Position numbers and translations under genes: made by a program
Assembly (NCBI GenBank): GCA_964411985.1
Contig: CAYPNF010000029.1
Coordinates: 44,174 to 108,173, forward strand
Direction: 5' to 3'
Source of the DNA: CAYPNF01 sp964411985
Lineage (GTDB): Bacteria; Verrucomicrobiota; Verrucomicrobiia; Limisphaerales; J093
Length of the DNA: 64,000 nucleotides
Notes under the pieces: generated by a model
Seen by the model: only the letters and a program-made list of their open reading frames with translations
Database searches by the model: none
Told to the model about the DNA's origin: nothing
Shown here: positions 30,940 through 41,002 of the stretch, piece after piece
Layout of the letters: the number at the start of each line of letters is the position of its first letter
Numbering within the stretch: the first letter of the stretch is position 1

Positions 30940-33900
30940 CTAATAGACCACAAGTCTCACCTGATTGGGCGCAAACGGCTCAATCTGGATGGAGTTCTCT
31001 CCGCCCTTGATCCATCGGGAAACATCCAACCGCAGAGGCTTACCGATGAAACCACCGGCGTAGTGCCCATTCACCGTAACCCGAGCCGCCTCCTCGGGCG
31101 CCAGCTCTCCCAATTCCAGAGAGAGTCTCCGTCCGACATCTTTAGCTGCCACCTTGACCCTCCCCAGGAAAGGGTCGGCGGGAACCGGGCCCACGGTCAT
31201 GCCAGAACCGCTCAATTTGCCCCAGGGACCGTCGCCGAACTTGGCCACTTCCCTCGTTGCTTGCCAGGCGTGATCGTCGAAGCCCGTCGTGTTCCATCCC
31301 TCCACCTTGTCGGCAGACGCTTTCCAGGAGCCGTCCAGCCGCACCAGGAGCGGAGTTCCCTCACCGAATTCGACAACCAGGCAACCGATCACCCCCGCCG
31401 GATTCGACTTGTCGGAGCCGTTGACGGCCTCGATCGCGAGCAGGTTGCTGCCCTTCCTGAGGAGGGAAAGCACATCCAAAGTCGTAGGGTTCCGCCAACC
31501 TTCGGCACTGGAGTCCCCCTGCCCTGCTGACTTGCCATTGAGAAACAGCGTAAACGAGTTGTCCGCGGTCCCGGTGAAACTGGCTTTCGTGACTGTCCGA
31601 TCCGAGGGAAGGTCCACGGTCTTCCTGAACCAACGGGTTCCTGGGGTGGCGGCCTGGGCTGCCGTCGCCTCGGGGAACCATACCCATCGTGCCCCTTCCA
31701 GGACGGAGGTTGGGCCCTTGGGAAGAGGACGAGCGGCTGCGTCGACCGGGAACGGAAGTCTGTCTACCGAGTAGGTTCTACGGGCTGCGGCCATGACCTC
31801 GGTCTCACGCCCGGGCAACTTGCGTCGGCTTGGTTGGAACGTCACAAGCACGCTTTCGTTCGGCTCGAATCTGAGCGAGAATTCGACCGCGTTGCCAGCC
31901 CGGCGGAAAGGAATCGAGCGGATCTCATTCCGCATTGCATCCCAGACCTCGGGGTAGCCTTTGGCTAAGGCCCGAAAACGGAAGGTTCGCGCTTCGCCGA
32001 GGTGATTCTGATTGGCGATCAAGAACACGTCCCGGCCGGATTTGACGCGATGCAAGACGTGCAGCCAGTGGTCGGTTTTGCCTTCCAGCACCTCCAGGGT
32101 GGGATGAATTCCGGCATCGCCAGCCAGAACTTGCTGGAGCTGCTCGGGAGTGGGTTTCTCCGGAAGAAAATAGGATCTGCCTTGAGCTGCGTTGCTGCGG
32201 CACGGCTTGAGACCTGGGGAAGGTTGTCCCCAGATCGCTTCTACCAGTTGAACAATCTCCGGTCCGGTACGACCTAGCGTGCTCGACTTGGAAGGCAAGA
32301 AACCATAACCCACCACTACCCCACCCTGGTCAAAGTACTGTTTCGCCTTCTGCAAGGTATCGTACGGGATCGCCGTTGTGGGAGGAATCACAAGCACCCG
32401 GTAGGATTCGGCGCGCAACTGAAGCGCTTTCCCGTGCACAGTCACATCCTTCTCAAACACTTCAAACGGAAGCCAGTCGCAGTCGTACAAAGCGTCCTGG
32501 AGGCTTTCGCTCATCTGCTCCGGAGTCACGGTCTTACCCACCTGAGCGGTGTTCCCAGGAAAAAGCAGCGCCACCGGGGCGACATGCCGTCCGCCCGTGA
32601 GCATCACACTCAGACGGGTGGTGTAGTCTGCAAACACCCGGTAGAGCGGCCAGCGTGGTTCGTACTGCTCCATGTAGAAATAGGGTGGACAATCGGTGTC
32701 ATGCGGCGCGCGTGGATTGAAGGAATGGGGGATGAGGAAATTGACGCCTGAAACCTGCATATGGTCCGTCCACCACTTCATTTCCGGATAGGGCAGGTCT
32801 TGTCCTCGGGCACCGAAGATCTCCACCATCGTAATGTCCTCGGGCTTCCCGTAAGCGTGCGTGACCGAGCTTCCAAGCTTGGGAGTCTGCCAGCACGGGG
32901 TGTCGTAGGCTTCGCGCTGGCCGGGCTTGAACTGGGAGAAGACCGCATCGATTCCACCCATACTGCTGTATTTCTGCAGGCGCATTAGGTCCCCACCGCA
33001 GAAATCGGGCAGCATATACATTTTGCTCTGCTCCATGAAATGGCCGATGGACTTCACGCCGCGAGCTTCGCACCAGCGGGTGATGCTGCCGTACATCGTC
33101 CGGCCCCAAGTCTCCACTCGCGCCTCCAGGTACTGGTAGCGGGCGGCCTCCTGTTCCCCGCCTGCGAGTTGATACTTGTAGCCAACGTACGCCTTCTTCC
33201 AATCCACTCCGCGTTCCGCCAGCACCCGGTTCAGTTCGGTGCCCCAGTCACCTCGCGTCTCCGGTTCGTCATAAAAGAAACCAAGGATGGTCTTTCCGAA
33301 ATCAGCTTTGAAGCGGTCGTAGTGCGGCTGGTAGACGGTCTGTAGGTACCAATCGACACAATCTTGGCTCATGCCATCGACGCTGAGTTCTTTGCCACCA
33401 CCTTGGCCAAGCGCGGGGGCAAGGCCGTGCGTGAATTTCATGATCTTCCAGCGTCCAGCGGGTACAGGCCAGGAAACTACTCCTGCCTGAATCTGGGGGG
33501 CCAAATCGGTCAAGGTCTGGCCCTCGATGCGTCCCCCGGCATCCATGCGTCCAGCCACCGTGCCAATGTACTGCTGACCAGAGAAACCCTCGGCCCGATA
33601 AGCCTTAGGACCTTCCACGTCGACGGAGGATGTTTCGAGCTGCTTCGCGCCGTAGCGTGCCGGGACCTTCCCGCCCACGCTCTGGCTGGGCCACCACTTC
33701 TCATCGAAGATCCAGAGTTTCAGCCCCTGCTTTTTGGCAGCTTGGAGGCAGATATCGACGTCCCGGTACCAGCCTTCCCCCAGCCAATCGTTGTGCGGCC
33801 GGGACTCCGTGGTGAGGGAACCGTTCCCTCCCTCCGCCACTTTCTCCACGAAGTGTTCCAGCCTTTCCTTGCTGTCGTCGCCGTGCAGCCAGAAAAGCGG

Positions 33901-34065
33901 CCCGCACAGCTCACGTGCGTCCATGGGCAAGTCGTGAAACCTTCGCTCCAACTCCTTCATCGAGGGCTCGGGGCCGACGCCCGCCTGGCAATCAAAGATG
34001 TCGCCACCATTCCCGCTGAAGAGGATTCCACAGAGCAGAAAGGCCGCAGAGATGTAGGGCTTCAT
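30940..34065 (-). CDS. Secreted GH106-like alpha-L-rhamnosidase
   Basis: 1041 residues from the ATG at 34065, which begins a signal peptide ('MKPYISAAFLLCGILFSGNG'); the frame runs up to 34302 without sense. The catalytic region has 'LCGPLFWLHGDDSKERLEHF', 'KLWIFDEKWWPSQ', 'ILGFFYDEPETRGDWGTELN' and 'MEIFGARGQ'-like segments that fit the GH106/'glycosyl hydrolase' family with DEP acids. Near residues 820-930 lies a GH2-type sugar-binding jelly roll ('RWFRKTVDLPSDRTVTKASF'), and another beta-domain closes the protein. Expected role: release of L-rhamnose from pectin or ulvan-like polymers. The family assignment is good; the substrate is inferred. Confidence 0.75.
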   Translation of the reverse strand: MKPYISAAFLLCGILFSGNGGDIFDCQAGVGPEPSMKELERRFHDLPMDARELCGPLFWLHGDDSKERLEHFVEKVAEGGNGSLTTESRPHNDWLGEGWYRDVDICLQAAKKQGLKLWIFDEKWWPSQSVGGKVPARYGAKQLETSSVDVEGPKAYRAEGFSGQQYIGTVAGRMDAGGRIEGQTLTDLAPQIQAGVVSWPVPAGRWKIMKFTHGLAPALGQGGGKELSVDGMSQDCVDWYLQTVYQPHYDRFKADFGKTILGFFYDEPETRGDWGTELNRVLAERGVDWKKAYVGYKYQLAGGEQEAARYQYLEARVETWGRTMYGSITRWCEARGVKSIGHFMEQSKMYMLPDFCGGDLMRLQKYSSMGGIDAVFSQFKPGQREAYDTPCWQTPKLGSSVTHAYGKPEDITMVEIFGARGQDLPYPEMKWWTDHMQVSGVNFLIPHSFNPRAPHDTDCPPYFYMEQYEPRWPLYRVFADYTTRLSVMLTGGRHVAPVALLFPGNTAQVGKTVTPEQMSESLQDALYDCDWLPFEVFEKDVTVHGKALQLRAESYRVLVIPPTTAIPYDTLQKAKQYFDQGGVVVGYGFLPSKSSTLGRTGPEIVQLVEAIWGQPSPGLKPCRSNAAQGRSYFLPEKPTPEQLQQVLAGDAGIHPTLEVLEGKTDHWLHVLHRVKSGRDVFLIANQNHLGEARTFRFRALAKGYPEVWDAMRNEIRSIPFRRAGNAVEFSLRFEPNESVLVTFQPSRRKLPGRETEVMAAARRTYSVDRLPFPVDAAARPLPKGPTSVLEGARWVWFPEATAAQAATPGTRWFRKTVDLPSDRTVTKASFTGTADNSFTLFLNGKSAGQGDSSAEGWRNPTTLDVLSLLRKGSNLLAIEAVNGSDKSNPAGVIGCLVVEFGEGTPLLVRLDGSWKASADKVEGWNTTGFDDHAWQATREVAKFGDGPWGKLSGSGMTVGPVPADPFLGRVKVAAKDVGRRLSLELGELAPEEAARVTVNGHYAGGFIGKPLRLDVSRWIKGGENSIQIEPFAPNQVRLVVY

Positions 34066-34115
34066 ACGGGAGAACGCTATTCGAGGCTCGCTCGAAAGTC
34101 CAGATAAGGCGGAGC

Positions 34116-36746
34116 CTAAGAAGCCCCACGCGAGGCCCAGTAGCAGACCCCTTGCTGCGCCAGAGAATCGACATTGAGCTGGATGGACCCCGCTTCGGCA
34201 GTCGTGCCCCCCGATTCGGAATCGAGGACCCAAAGCACATCCAACAGATCGGTCGCCGAAGGAAGGAGAGCACTCAACTGATTCGGCCGCTGGCGAATCC
34301 ACTGTTCCTGAAAAGCGTGGCCTTGACGCCCTGGGGAAACAGCCAAATAGAGCATGTCCATCTCCACCAGGTCGTTGAAGAAGTGGGTGCCGAGAGACAC
34401 GTCAGGAATGAGACCCTCATGCATCAAAGCCAGTTCGCAGATCACGGAAGCCCGGCTGATCTCAGCAAAGGACACCGGCACGCCCAGGGAAGGCATGGAA
34501 GTCCCCCAGCGGCCCGGCCCCAACAACATGGTCGTGCAGCGCTTGGAGGTTTCCAACCGGTTCAATCTCCCAATCGCGCGCGCGACGGAATAGCGCCGAC
34601 TTGTGTTCATCTGGCTGTAAACAGAGGGAATAACATAGATCAAGCGATCGATCGACGTCGCCAGGCTGTGCCCGATCACCGGCCCGCGCGACTGCAGAAT
34701 GAGATCGGCGGGCTCGATATGTTCCGGCATCCGCACGTTGCTGCCCTCCCCCCCAATCTTGACCTGGAACGGCCGGCACTGCAGCAGGTTGATGCGAAAC
34801 CACTTTTCCAGGCTGAAATGGGCGGTGAACTCGATATCCACCGGGCACCCGTAGGCCGCTTGCAGCGTGTGACAAAGGTCACGCATGGCGGGAATGAAAT
34901 GGGTCTCGGACAAGAGCCGTTCAAAAGTCAGCACGCGATGAAAAGACGCGGGGCTTTGCTCTCCTTCCGGCGTACCCTCATCCTGGCTGGCAAAGAGGTC
35001 AATCCGGCGATCCGGAAACACCCGCGCCACCTCCTGAAAATCCCGGCTGGCCAACCGGTTCGCTTCCAGATCCAGGACATCCACCCGTCGCTGTGAATAC
35101 TCGCTCAGGTCGTCCGCCTTTGCCTCCGGACGTTTCAGTGGCGCGTTCAGTGCCACCAGGCGGGTGTAGTCATCGTCGGAACGATCCACAGCCCGCGTTC
35201 CCAAGCCAAAGACCAGTCGCAACACCCCGGCCTGGGGATCGATTCCCTCGTTCCAAACGAAGGGATTGAAGGAAAACCCGACGCCAGCCGCCTGCGGAAA
35301 GAAGAGGTTCCCGTGAAGTTCCCCCGAGACTCGCTGCACCAGCAAGGCCATCTGTTCGTCGTGATCGAGAAGGCCGTGCTGCAGCCGATAGCTGAGGCCT
35401 TCCTCGCTCATGGCGCTTGCGTAGACCGTCTGGACCGCCTTCATAAAGGCCTGAACCCGTTCCTGCGGCGAACCCTGATTCGCCAAAAAAACACTCTCGT
35501 ATTTGCCTGAAAACGCGTTGCCGTAGTTATCCTCCAAAAGACTGCTGGAGCGCACAATAAGAGGAGATTGTCCGAAGTATTCAAGCATCTCAGTGAACTG
35601 GTGCTGGATGTAGTCCGGAAACACGCCTTGCAGGATTTTGTGGCGCGCTTCCTCTGCCCTTTGGAGGCAGACCTCAAAATCCTTGTGGCGCCGGCGCAAC
35701 CACCAGCAGCCGTTCTGAACGAGATAAGTGTAAAAGACGTCTGAGCCCACAAAGAAGGAGTCGTTGCTCTCCAAGAGGCAGGACCATTTCGCCTCCGTGC
35801 GCCGCAGGATGCTTTGGGCGAGCAACATTCCCAGCGATTTGCCACCAATCATCCCGGTTCCGATCATCCTTTGCATGATCATTACCAAGTCCTCTAGCCC
35901 AAAGTACTTCTCTGCCAAAGCCTGAAACCGGGCATCGCGAGACACCACCATCTTCATCAGCCGCTGGAAGAGCTCCTGGGGATCACTGCTGGGTTTGACG
36001 CCACTCCGGAGTTCGTTCAGCGTTTGCTGGGCCTGCTGGAAGGTCCGAACCCAGATACCGGGCCGGTGGATGGTGAATTCCAGCCAGGGCTTCGGCAACG
36101 CCGCCATAATGTCCGTGATGGTGGCGCTGCTGGTGACCGGCTTGAAGTCCTCCCCTTCCCAACTGTGCAGGCTGTACATGGTTGGCGAATGCCGCTGCCA
36201 AACCTTCAGTGGAAGCAGGAATAAATGGTTATCCTTGCGGAAGACCTCAATGATGACCTGAGCCGTGTTGAAGATCGATTGCGTGGCGTGGAAGGAGTGC
36301 AGGTTCTTCTCCAGCGCGAAGTAGGCAATGGTGTCCAATTCGTACAGGTAGGGACAAGTGATCATGAAGAAGTTGCCCAGCATGCGGTCGCTAAACCAGT
36401 CCCCCGCCAGATCCGAAAGGCAGTCAAAAACATAGTAGGCCCCCACCCCTGCCTGCTCGATCACGTCGAGAATGCCGGTCAGAAAGCGCTCGAAACCCGC
36501 CTCAGGATCCAAGACATGCGTCACGGCTCCAGAGGAAGCATCCAGAAGCGGGGCGTGCCGGGCAAAACGGAAGTACACCAGCTTCCGTTCCAGCCGATGT
36601 GCCTCCCGGCAAATAGGCGCCAGCATGGGTAAGTAATCCTGGATAGTGTCCACCTCCCAAACCACGTTGTCGCCAGGCCGCAAGCCCTGCAGTACGTTGT
36701 CTAGCCCCGGCATGCCGGTACTCAGGGGGGGGTAATTAGATTTCAT
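34116..36746 (-). CDS. Fusion of degenerate KaiC-like domain and PEP-synthase-type nucleotide-binding domain
   Basis: 876 residues. Residues ~1-240 read like a KaiC/RadA ATPase ('TGMPGLDNVLQGLRPGDNVV'), but the Walker A Gly-Lys-Thr is missing where it should follow. From ~290 a PPDK N-terminal-type ATP-grasp begins ('MIGGKSLGMLLAQSIL'), with 'SPLIVRSSSLLEDNYGNAFS' then 'GKYESVF', as in PEP synthase and pyruvate phosphate dikinase. 'VDIEFTAHFSLEKWFRINLL' then 'QCRP' closes it, and ~120 further residues are unassigned. The His swivelling and PEP-binding domains are absent. It may phosphorylate or sense an unknown partner. No signal peptide, so cytoplasmic. Confidence 0.65.
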   Translation of the reverse strand: MKSNYPPLSTGMPGLDNVLQGLRPGDNVVWEVDTIQDYLPMLAPICREAHRLERKLVYFRFARHAPLLDASSGAVTHVLDPEAGFERFLTGILDVIEQAGVGAYYVFDCLSDLAGDWFSDRMLGNFFMITCPYLYELDTIAYFALEKNLHSFHATQSIFNTAQVIIEVFRKDNHLFLLPLKVWQRHSPTMYSLHSWEGEDFKPVTSSATITDIMAALPKPWLEFTIHRPGIWVRTFQQAQQTLNELRSGVKPSSDPQELFQRLMKMVVSRDARFQALAEKYFGLEDLVMIMQRMIGTGMIGGKSLGMLLAQSILRRTEAKWSCLLESNDSFFVGSDVFYTYLVQNGCWWLRRRHKDFEVCLQRAEEARHKILQGVFPDYIQHQFTEMLEYFGQSPLIVRSSSLLEDNYGNAFSGKYESVFLANQGSPQERVQAFMKAVQTVYASAMSEEGLSYRLQHGLLDHDEQMALLVQRVSGELHGNLFFPQAAGVGFSFNPFVWNEGIDPQAGVLRLVFGLGTRAVDRSDDDYTRLVALNAPLKRPEAKADDLSEYSQRRVDVLDLEANRLASRDFQEVARVFPDRRIDLFASQDEGTPEGEQSPASFHRVLTFERLLSETHFIPAMRDLCHTLQAAYGCPVDIEFTAHFSLEKWFRINLLQCRPFQVKIGGEGSNVRMPEHIEPADLILQSRGPVIGHSLATSIDRLIYVIPSVYSQMNTSRRYSVARAIGRLNRLETSKRCTTMLLGPGRWGTSMPSLGVPVSFAEISRASVICELALMHEGLIPDVSLGTHFFNDLVEMDMLYLAVSPGRQGHAFQEQWIRQRPNQLSALLPSATDLLDVLWVLDSESGGTTAEAGSIQLNVDSLAQQGVCYWASRGAS

Positions 36747-36926
36747 GGGGGAACGGAAGGAAGGAAGTTGCTGCCAGTTTGATCACTCCTCTCCTATAGC
36801 ATCCAAACTCGGACCTGAGAAGAAAAAGCCTTTGCGAAACACCTTCCTCTTGAGAAGCGTCTGGCGAGGGTGTAACGGACCTGCTAAGTAGCGAAGACTC
36901 TCAAGGACTCTTCTGCCGAATCGCGG
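36747..36926. other. Intergenic region, nothing recognised
   Basis: 180 bases between two minus-strand genes. No terminator-like hairpin or coding frame was recognised. Confidence 0.4.
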
Positions 36927-38888
36927 TCAAGGCGCCGCGGGTTTCAGAGTGACTCTTCGGAGATTGATGGGCTTCCAGGTTGCTGCGCTCACGGCGCGCA
37001 CCGTGGCCACCACCGTGCCACTTTGGGCCACCTGGATGTCCCCTGCATTGATCTGGGCGAACTTCTCCCACGCTCCCGTGTTGGGTACTCTCACAACCAC
37101 GGAGCGCCCGGCGATCTCGACCAAAAACTCGGCACCTGACGACACCGTGCCAGCCTCCGCCGAGACCCGGTACGCTCCTGCCTGAACCGAGACTCGATCC
37201 CAGGTGGCGTAATCACTCGCATTTTCCCAGAAACCGATGTTGGTCTGGCCATCCCGGGTCTCCGTGCCCAATGTACCGTGAAGTTCCGCCGTGTCAGCTT
37301 CGAGCTTCACGCAGCCGTCGTCGCCTGGTTTGATGACCACGGGCGGTATCGGAGCCTGCACAGGCACTAAGTCCTTCCCGCTAATTCGCAGGGCGATGGC
37401 AACGTCCGATGTGCGTTTTTGTGGAAGCGAGACTGACAAGCCTTCGGAAGTCTGTGTCCACTTCAGTTTTCCGCTCGCGCCCACCAACTCCACGTGGCTA
37501 ATGCGGTTACTGGAGGTTCCGGGCACCTGTGGGAGGGATCGAATGAGGAGTTGGCCCTCGTCCGGCCAGCCAAGCGCAAAAGCATAGAGTTTCCCTGCTT
37601 TGCTGGTAAACCGAATGTCACGCGCGGTGTAAGTGAAATCCTCTTTGAAGTGCCCTCCTTTAGTTCGTACCGGCCCTTCCCCGTATGTCAGCCATGGCCG
37701 AGTGCCGTAGATGCCCTCGCCGTGAATTTTGATCCAGGCAGCCAGTTGTTCCAAAGACTGCTCCACTTCCGGGTCCAAAGACCCATCGGGGCGCTGAACC
37801 ACGTTCAGCAAAAGATTCCCGTTCTTGCTTACGATATCGACGAGCATGTGAATCGTCCAACTTACCGGCCGAAACTTCCAATTCTTATTGTAATACCAGT
37901 CCCCGATGGAGGTGTCGGTCTGCCAAGGGTCTGGATTGATGCCGGGCATCACCCCACGCTCGAGGTCTTCTACCCAGCGTCCTTCGGACTTTTGTTTGCA
38001 GGTATAGACGGCTTCTGCGGGTCCGGTAGGTTTCTTGGCGCTCGTATTGTAGAGGTGGGCTACCAGCGATTGGCCGTACTGACCAAAGGGCAGCCCGCCG
38101 TCGGTGTAAAGCAGGTCGGGGTGATACTGGTCGACCAAATCCTTGATGCGCTTGTACCATAGGGCATGCCAGCGCGGATCCTTGGAGTACCAACCGGTAT
38201 CGCCAGCTTCAGCAGGCCAATGATAGAGATCCTGGTATTGGGGGTTGGCTCCGTCATAGGGCAGCCCAGCCAAGGGCCCCGTCTTGTCCGTCTTGTGGCT
38301 ATCCTGGAACCAGGTGAAACTAGCACCCAGGTGCTCTGAAACCCCAAAACGCAGCCCTTGCCTCTTGGCGGCGTTCTTCCAAGCACCGACAATGTCCCGG
38401 TGCGGCCCCATTTGCACAGCGTTCCATCTCTGGTAGGTGGAGTTCCAGAGATCGAAGTTGTCATGGTGCACCCCCATACTTACAAAATAGCGGGCTCCAG
38501 CGCGCTTGTAGAGCGACATGAGACGGTCGGGATCGAACCTCTCGGCTTTCCAAAGCGGAATGATATCTTTGTAACCGGACGTGGAGGGATGTCCGTAATT
38601 CTCCAGGTGGTTTTGATACTGAGGGTGCCCCTGCACATAGGTGTGCTTCGCATACCAGTCGCCAGCCATTGGAACCGCCTGAGGTCCCCAGTGCGCCCAG
38701 ATGCCAAACTTGGCATCGCGAAACCACACAGGGCATTGGAACTGCTTCAAGGACTCAAGAGTGGGGGTAAACTTGCCCGTGGTCATGGGCAGGCTCGGCT
38801 CTTCCGCCACTAAACACCCAAAGTTGGATAGACCCCAAAACGCGAGAATAGCTCGCAGCCAGATCGAGGGCTGAGTCATAGCATTCAT
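36927..38888 (-). CDS. Secreted GH29 alpha-L-fucosidase
   Basis: 653 residues from the ATG at 38888, followed by a signal peptide ('LRAILAFWGLSNFGCLVAEE'). The GH29 barrel shows 'WFRDAKFGIWAHWGPQAVPM' (55-74), the His-His motif 'HHDNFDLWNS' (141-150) and the nucleophile Asp263 in 'LLYTDGG'. A beta-sandwich follows at ~430-530. The C-terminal ~125 residues (from 'CVKLEADTAELHG') look like a CBM6/35-type sugar-binding module. It removes terminal L-fucose with retention. A GH95 enzyme, a sugar kinase and a transporter lie upstream on the same strand. Confidence 0.9.
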   Translation of the reverse strand: MNAMTQPSIWLRAILAFWGLSNFGCLVAEEPSLPMTTGKFTPTLESLKQFQCPVWFRDAKFGIWAHWGPQAVPMAGDWYAKHTYVQGHPQYQNHLENYGHPSTSGYKDIIPLWKAERFDPDRLMSLYKRAGARYFVSMGVHHDNFDLWNSTYQRWNAVQMGPHRDIVGAWKNAAKRQGLRFGVSEHLGASFTWFQDSHKTDKTGPLAGLPYDGANPQYQDLYHWPAEAGDTGWYSKDPRWHALWYKRIKDLVDQYHPDLLYTDGGLPFGQYGQSLVAHLYNTSAKKPTGPAEAVYTCKQKSEGRWVEDLERGVMPGINPDPWQTDTSIGDWYYNKNWKFRPVSWTIHMLVDIVSKNGNLLLNVVQRPDGSLDPEVEQSLEQLAAWIKIHGEGIYGTRPWLTYGEGPVRTKGGHFKEDFTYTARDIRFTSKAGKLYAFALGWPDEGQLLIRSLPQVPGTSSNRISHVELVGASGKLKWTQTSEGLSVSLPQKRTSDVAIALRISGKDLVPVQAPIPPVVIKPGDDGCVKLEADTAELHGTLGTETRDGQTNIGFWENASDYATWDRVSVQAGAYRVSAEAGTVSSGAEFLVEIAGRSVVVRVPNTGAWEKFAQINAGDIQVAQSGTVVATVRAVSAATWKPINLRRVTLKPAAP

Positions 38889-38970
38889 AGGAGTGAAGTG
38901 TTGATCACTTGGCAAACGATCGCCATGGCATGAATTGACCGAAGGATGCCAATTCTTGACTTTGCACATC

Positions 38971-39870
38971 CTAGAACCGCAGTCGTAATCCGATGGAAAC
39001 CATTAGGGTTTCGGCAAGGTCGGAAGAGGCAATCTCATCCCCGTTGTCTGTCACTTTGAGGTCTTGACTAAATCCGACCCCGACTTCACCAAAGAGGTAG
39101 ATCCGCCCGAGGACTTCGGTGGTGAGGAGCCGTTCGACGCCGAGAGAGGCCCTCCAGCTTTTGTACTCGAAATTCAGATCACGACCGTCCGCGGCCTGGA
39201 TATTCCAGCCAGAGCCCCCAGGCCGTACGGTGACGTCGAAGTTCCACTTCTCATCCGGAGCGTATGCGACCCGAAACCTGGGAAACGTCGCACTGAGGTT
39301 CCAGTGCGGGTTAGGACGCCAAATCACGCCGATCACGGGCAGCACCTTGTCCTCGCCGAGGTCCCGGGAATAGTAGGCACCAAAGGAGAGGCTCCATTGC
39401 GGCCGCCATTCGTAGGCCGCCACCACCATCGCCGAGGCCGCAAAGTCGTCGCCCGATATCTCCTTAAAGTCGGTAAAGAAACCAGGCTCAGCACCCACCC
39501 AGAGTTTCCATTGCTCTCCGAAGGCGTGCCAATAGTTTATGGGAATCTGAAGCCGATACAAATCAAGCGTGCTGAACCCCAACGGGGCGACGCCATCAAA
39601 ATCGAACTCATTCCAGCGAAAGCGTACTCCGGCAGTGAAGCGGGTTTCATCAGAGCGGTAAACTGGGTACTGCGCCAGCACACCCAATTCGTACTGCATC
39701 ATACTCCCATCGGGAGTATCCTTGAGGTCCGAGCGTGAGCCCCAGAGCCCCTGAAGGCTGGCAGCGCTGTAGTTGGGTATGAATGACTCCTCAGTAGGAC
39801 GAGCTGCGAGAGCAGCGAAGGCGGTTGTGAGACAAACTGCGGAGGCGAGCGTGACGGTGTTCATGGGCAT
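38971..39870 (-). CDS. Outer-membrane beta-barrel protein (DUF6268-like)
   Basis: 299 residues from the ATG at 39870 (39864 is equally possible). The signal peptide is 'MNTVTLASAVCLTTAFAALA'. The mature part alternates polar and hydrophobic residues with aromatic girdles ('RFTAGVRFRWNEFDF', 'WSLSFGAYYSRDLGED') and ends in Phe ('LMVSIGLRLRF'), the standard signature for the Bam-assembled barrel. DUF6268 is my best family match, from layout. It lies 82 bases upstream of the GH29 gene and could pass sugars or serve an unrelated role. Confidence 0.65.
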   Translation of the reverse strand: MPMNTVTLASAVCLTTAFAALAARPTEESFIPNYSAASLQGLWGSRSDLKDTPDGSMMQYELGVLAQYPVYRSDETRFTAGVRFRWNEFDFDGVAPLGFSTLDLYRLQIPINYWHAFGEQWKLWVGAEPGFFTDFKEISGDDFAASAMVVAAYEWRPQWSLSFGAYYSRDLGEDKVLPVIGVIWRPNPHWNLSATFPRFRVAYAPDEKWNFDVTVRPGGSGWNIQAADGRDLNFEYKSWRASLGVERLLTTEVLGRIYLFGEVGVGFSQDLKVTDNGDEIASSDLAETLMVSIGLRLRF

Positions 39871-40027
39871 CAATAAGCAAGTCAAACCGGTTCGTGGCAA
39901 GTTTCAAGAGTTTCGTCCCAGCGAGCAAGCTCCAAAGAGACTTGCGCGCTGAAATCAGGCACATCTATCCAAACCCCAACTGAAGGACCAAGCCCGCAAT
40001 GACCGAGTGTGACTTCAAGCATGCACC

Positions 40028-41002
40028 CTATTCAGGCTTTCGCCTAGCCCAACGACCGGCAAGCCAACCGCAAAGGACCAACTGGAGAGGGTGGTAGAGC
40101 ATGATGGGCAAAAGGATCATGCTAAGCCCAGCATGGTCGCCGAAGATCAGCCGCGCCATAGGCACTCCCGAAGCAAGGGTCTTCTTGGAGCCACAGAACA
40201 TAGCGGTAATCTGGTCCTCGATGGGAAACCCCAAGCGGCTCGAAGTCAGCCGAACCAAAAACATCACGAGGCAAAAGAGGCAGAGACTCACCAACACGCC
40301 CAAACCCACCGTCTTCCAACCATGCCCTGACCAGATACCCCATTTCATGGAGTCGCAGAAGGAAGTGTAGACCAGCAAGAGAATGATGGCGCGGTCGACG
40401 ATTCCCACCCTGGACTTGTGTTTCGAGATCCACTTTGCCGTCCACGGGCGACTTAGTTGCCCGAGAAGCAAGGGCAGGAGCAGCCACAGGATCAAATCCA
40501 GGATCACCTTCAACAAAGGAAAGGAATCACCTCCCGTCTTCAATTTCAGCCCGACCCAGAGCGGGGTGAGAAAGATCCCCAGAAGGCTGGAGAGGGTGGC
40601 GTTAAAGACTGCGGCAGGAACGTTCCCCCGAGCGGCAGCCGTGAGTGCGACCGAGGACGACACGGTAGATGGCAAGGCGCAAAGATAGAAGAAGCCAAGA
40701 GCGAGGTTCGGATCCAAACGGGGCCCGAAAAGGTAGACGCCTGCCAGACCCAGCAGGGGGAAGAGGAGAAACGTGCAGCACTGCACGACCAGATGCAGTC
40801 GCCAGTTTAGCGTCCCCGCTTTCAGAGCCGCAAACGAAAGCCCAGCCCCATGCAAGAAAAATATCAGAGCGACCCCGGCCTTATTCAGGAACTCAGGGTG
40901 AAGCCACCCCCCTTGCGCGCCAGGGGCAGGAAAAGCCCAAGCCAGCAACACCGCGAGCACCATCCCCACCAAGAACCAGTCGAGGCCTCGCTTCATCGGC
41001 AT
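40028..41002 (-). CDS. SBF/YfeH-like sodium-dependent transporter
   Basis: 324 residues with about ten hydrophobic segments. 'FLHGAGLSFAALKAG' and 'LCALPSTVSSSVALTAAARGNV' are the crossover and ion-binding motifs of the bile-acid:sodium symporter-like family (SBF-like, YfeH type), and 'MFCGSKKTLASGVPMARLIF' is diagnostic. The ATG at 41002 touches the TAG of the upstream gene at 41003; 40996 is an alternative start. Substrates of the YfeH group are not settled. In this cluster a sugar-acid or hydroxyacid is plausible, but that is inference from position. Confidence 0.85.
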   Translation of the reverse strand: MPMKRGLDWFLVGMVLAVLLAWAFPAPGAQGGWLHPEFLNKAGVALIFFLHGAGLSFAALKAGTLNWRLHLVVQCCTFLLFPLLGLAGVYLFGPRLDPNLALGFFYLCALPSTVSSSVALTAAARGNVPAAVFNATLSSLLGIFLTPLWVGLKLKTGGDSFPLLKVILDLILWLLLPLLLGQLSRPWTAKWISKHKSRVGIVDRAIILLLVYTSFCDSMKWGIWSGHGWKTVGLGVLVSLCLFCLVMFLVRLTSSRLGFPIEDQITAMFCGSKKTLASGVPMARLIFGDHAGLSMILLPIMLYHPLQLVLCGWLAGRWARRKPE

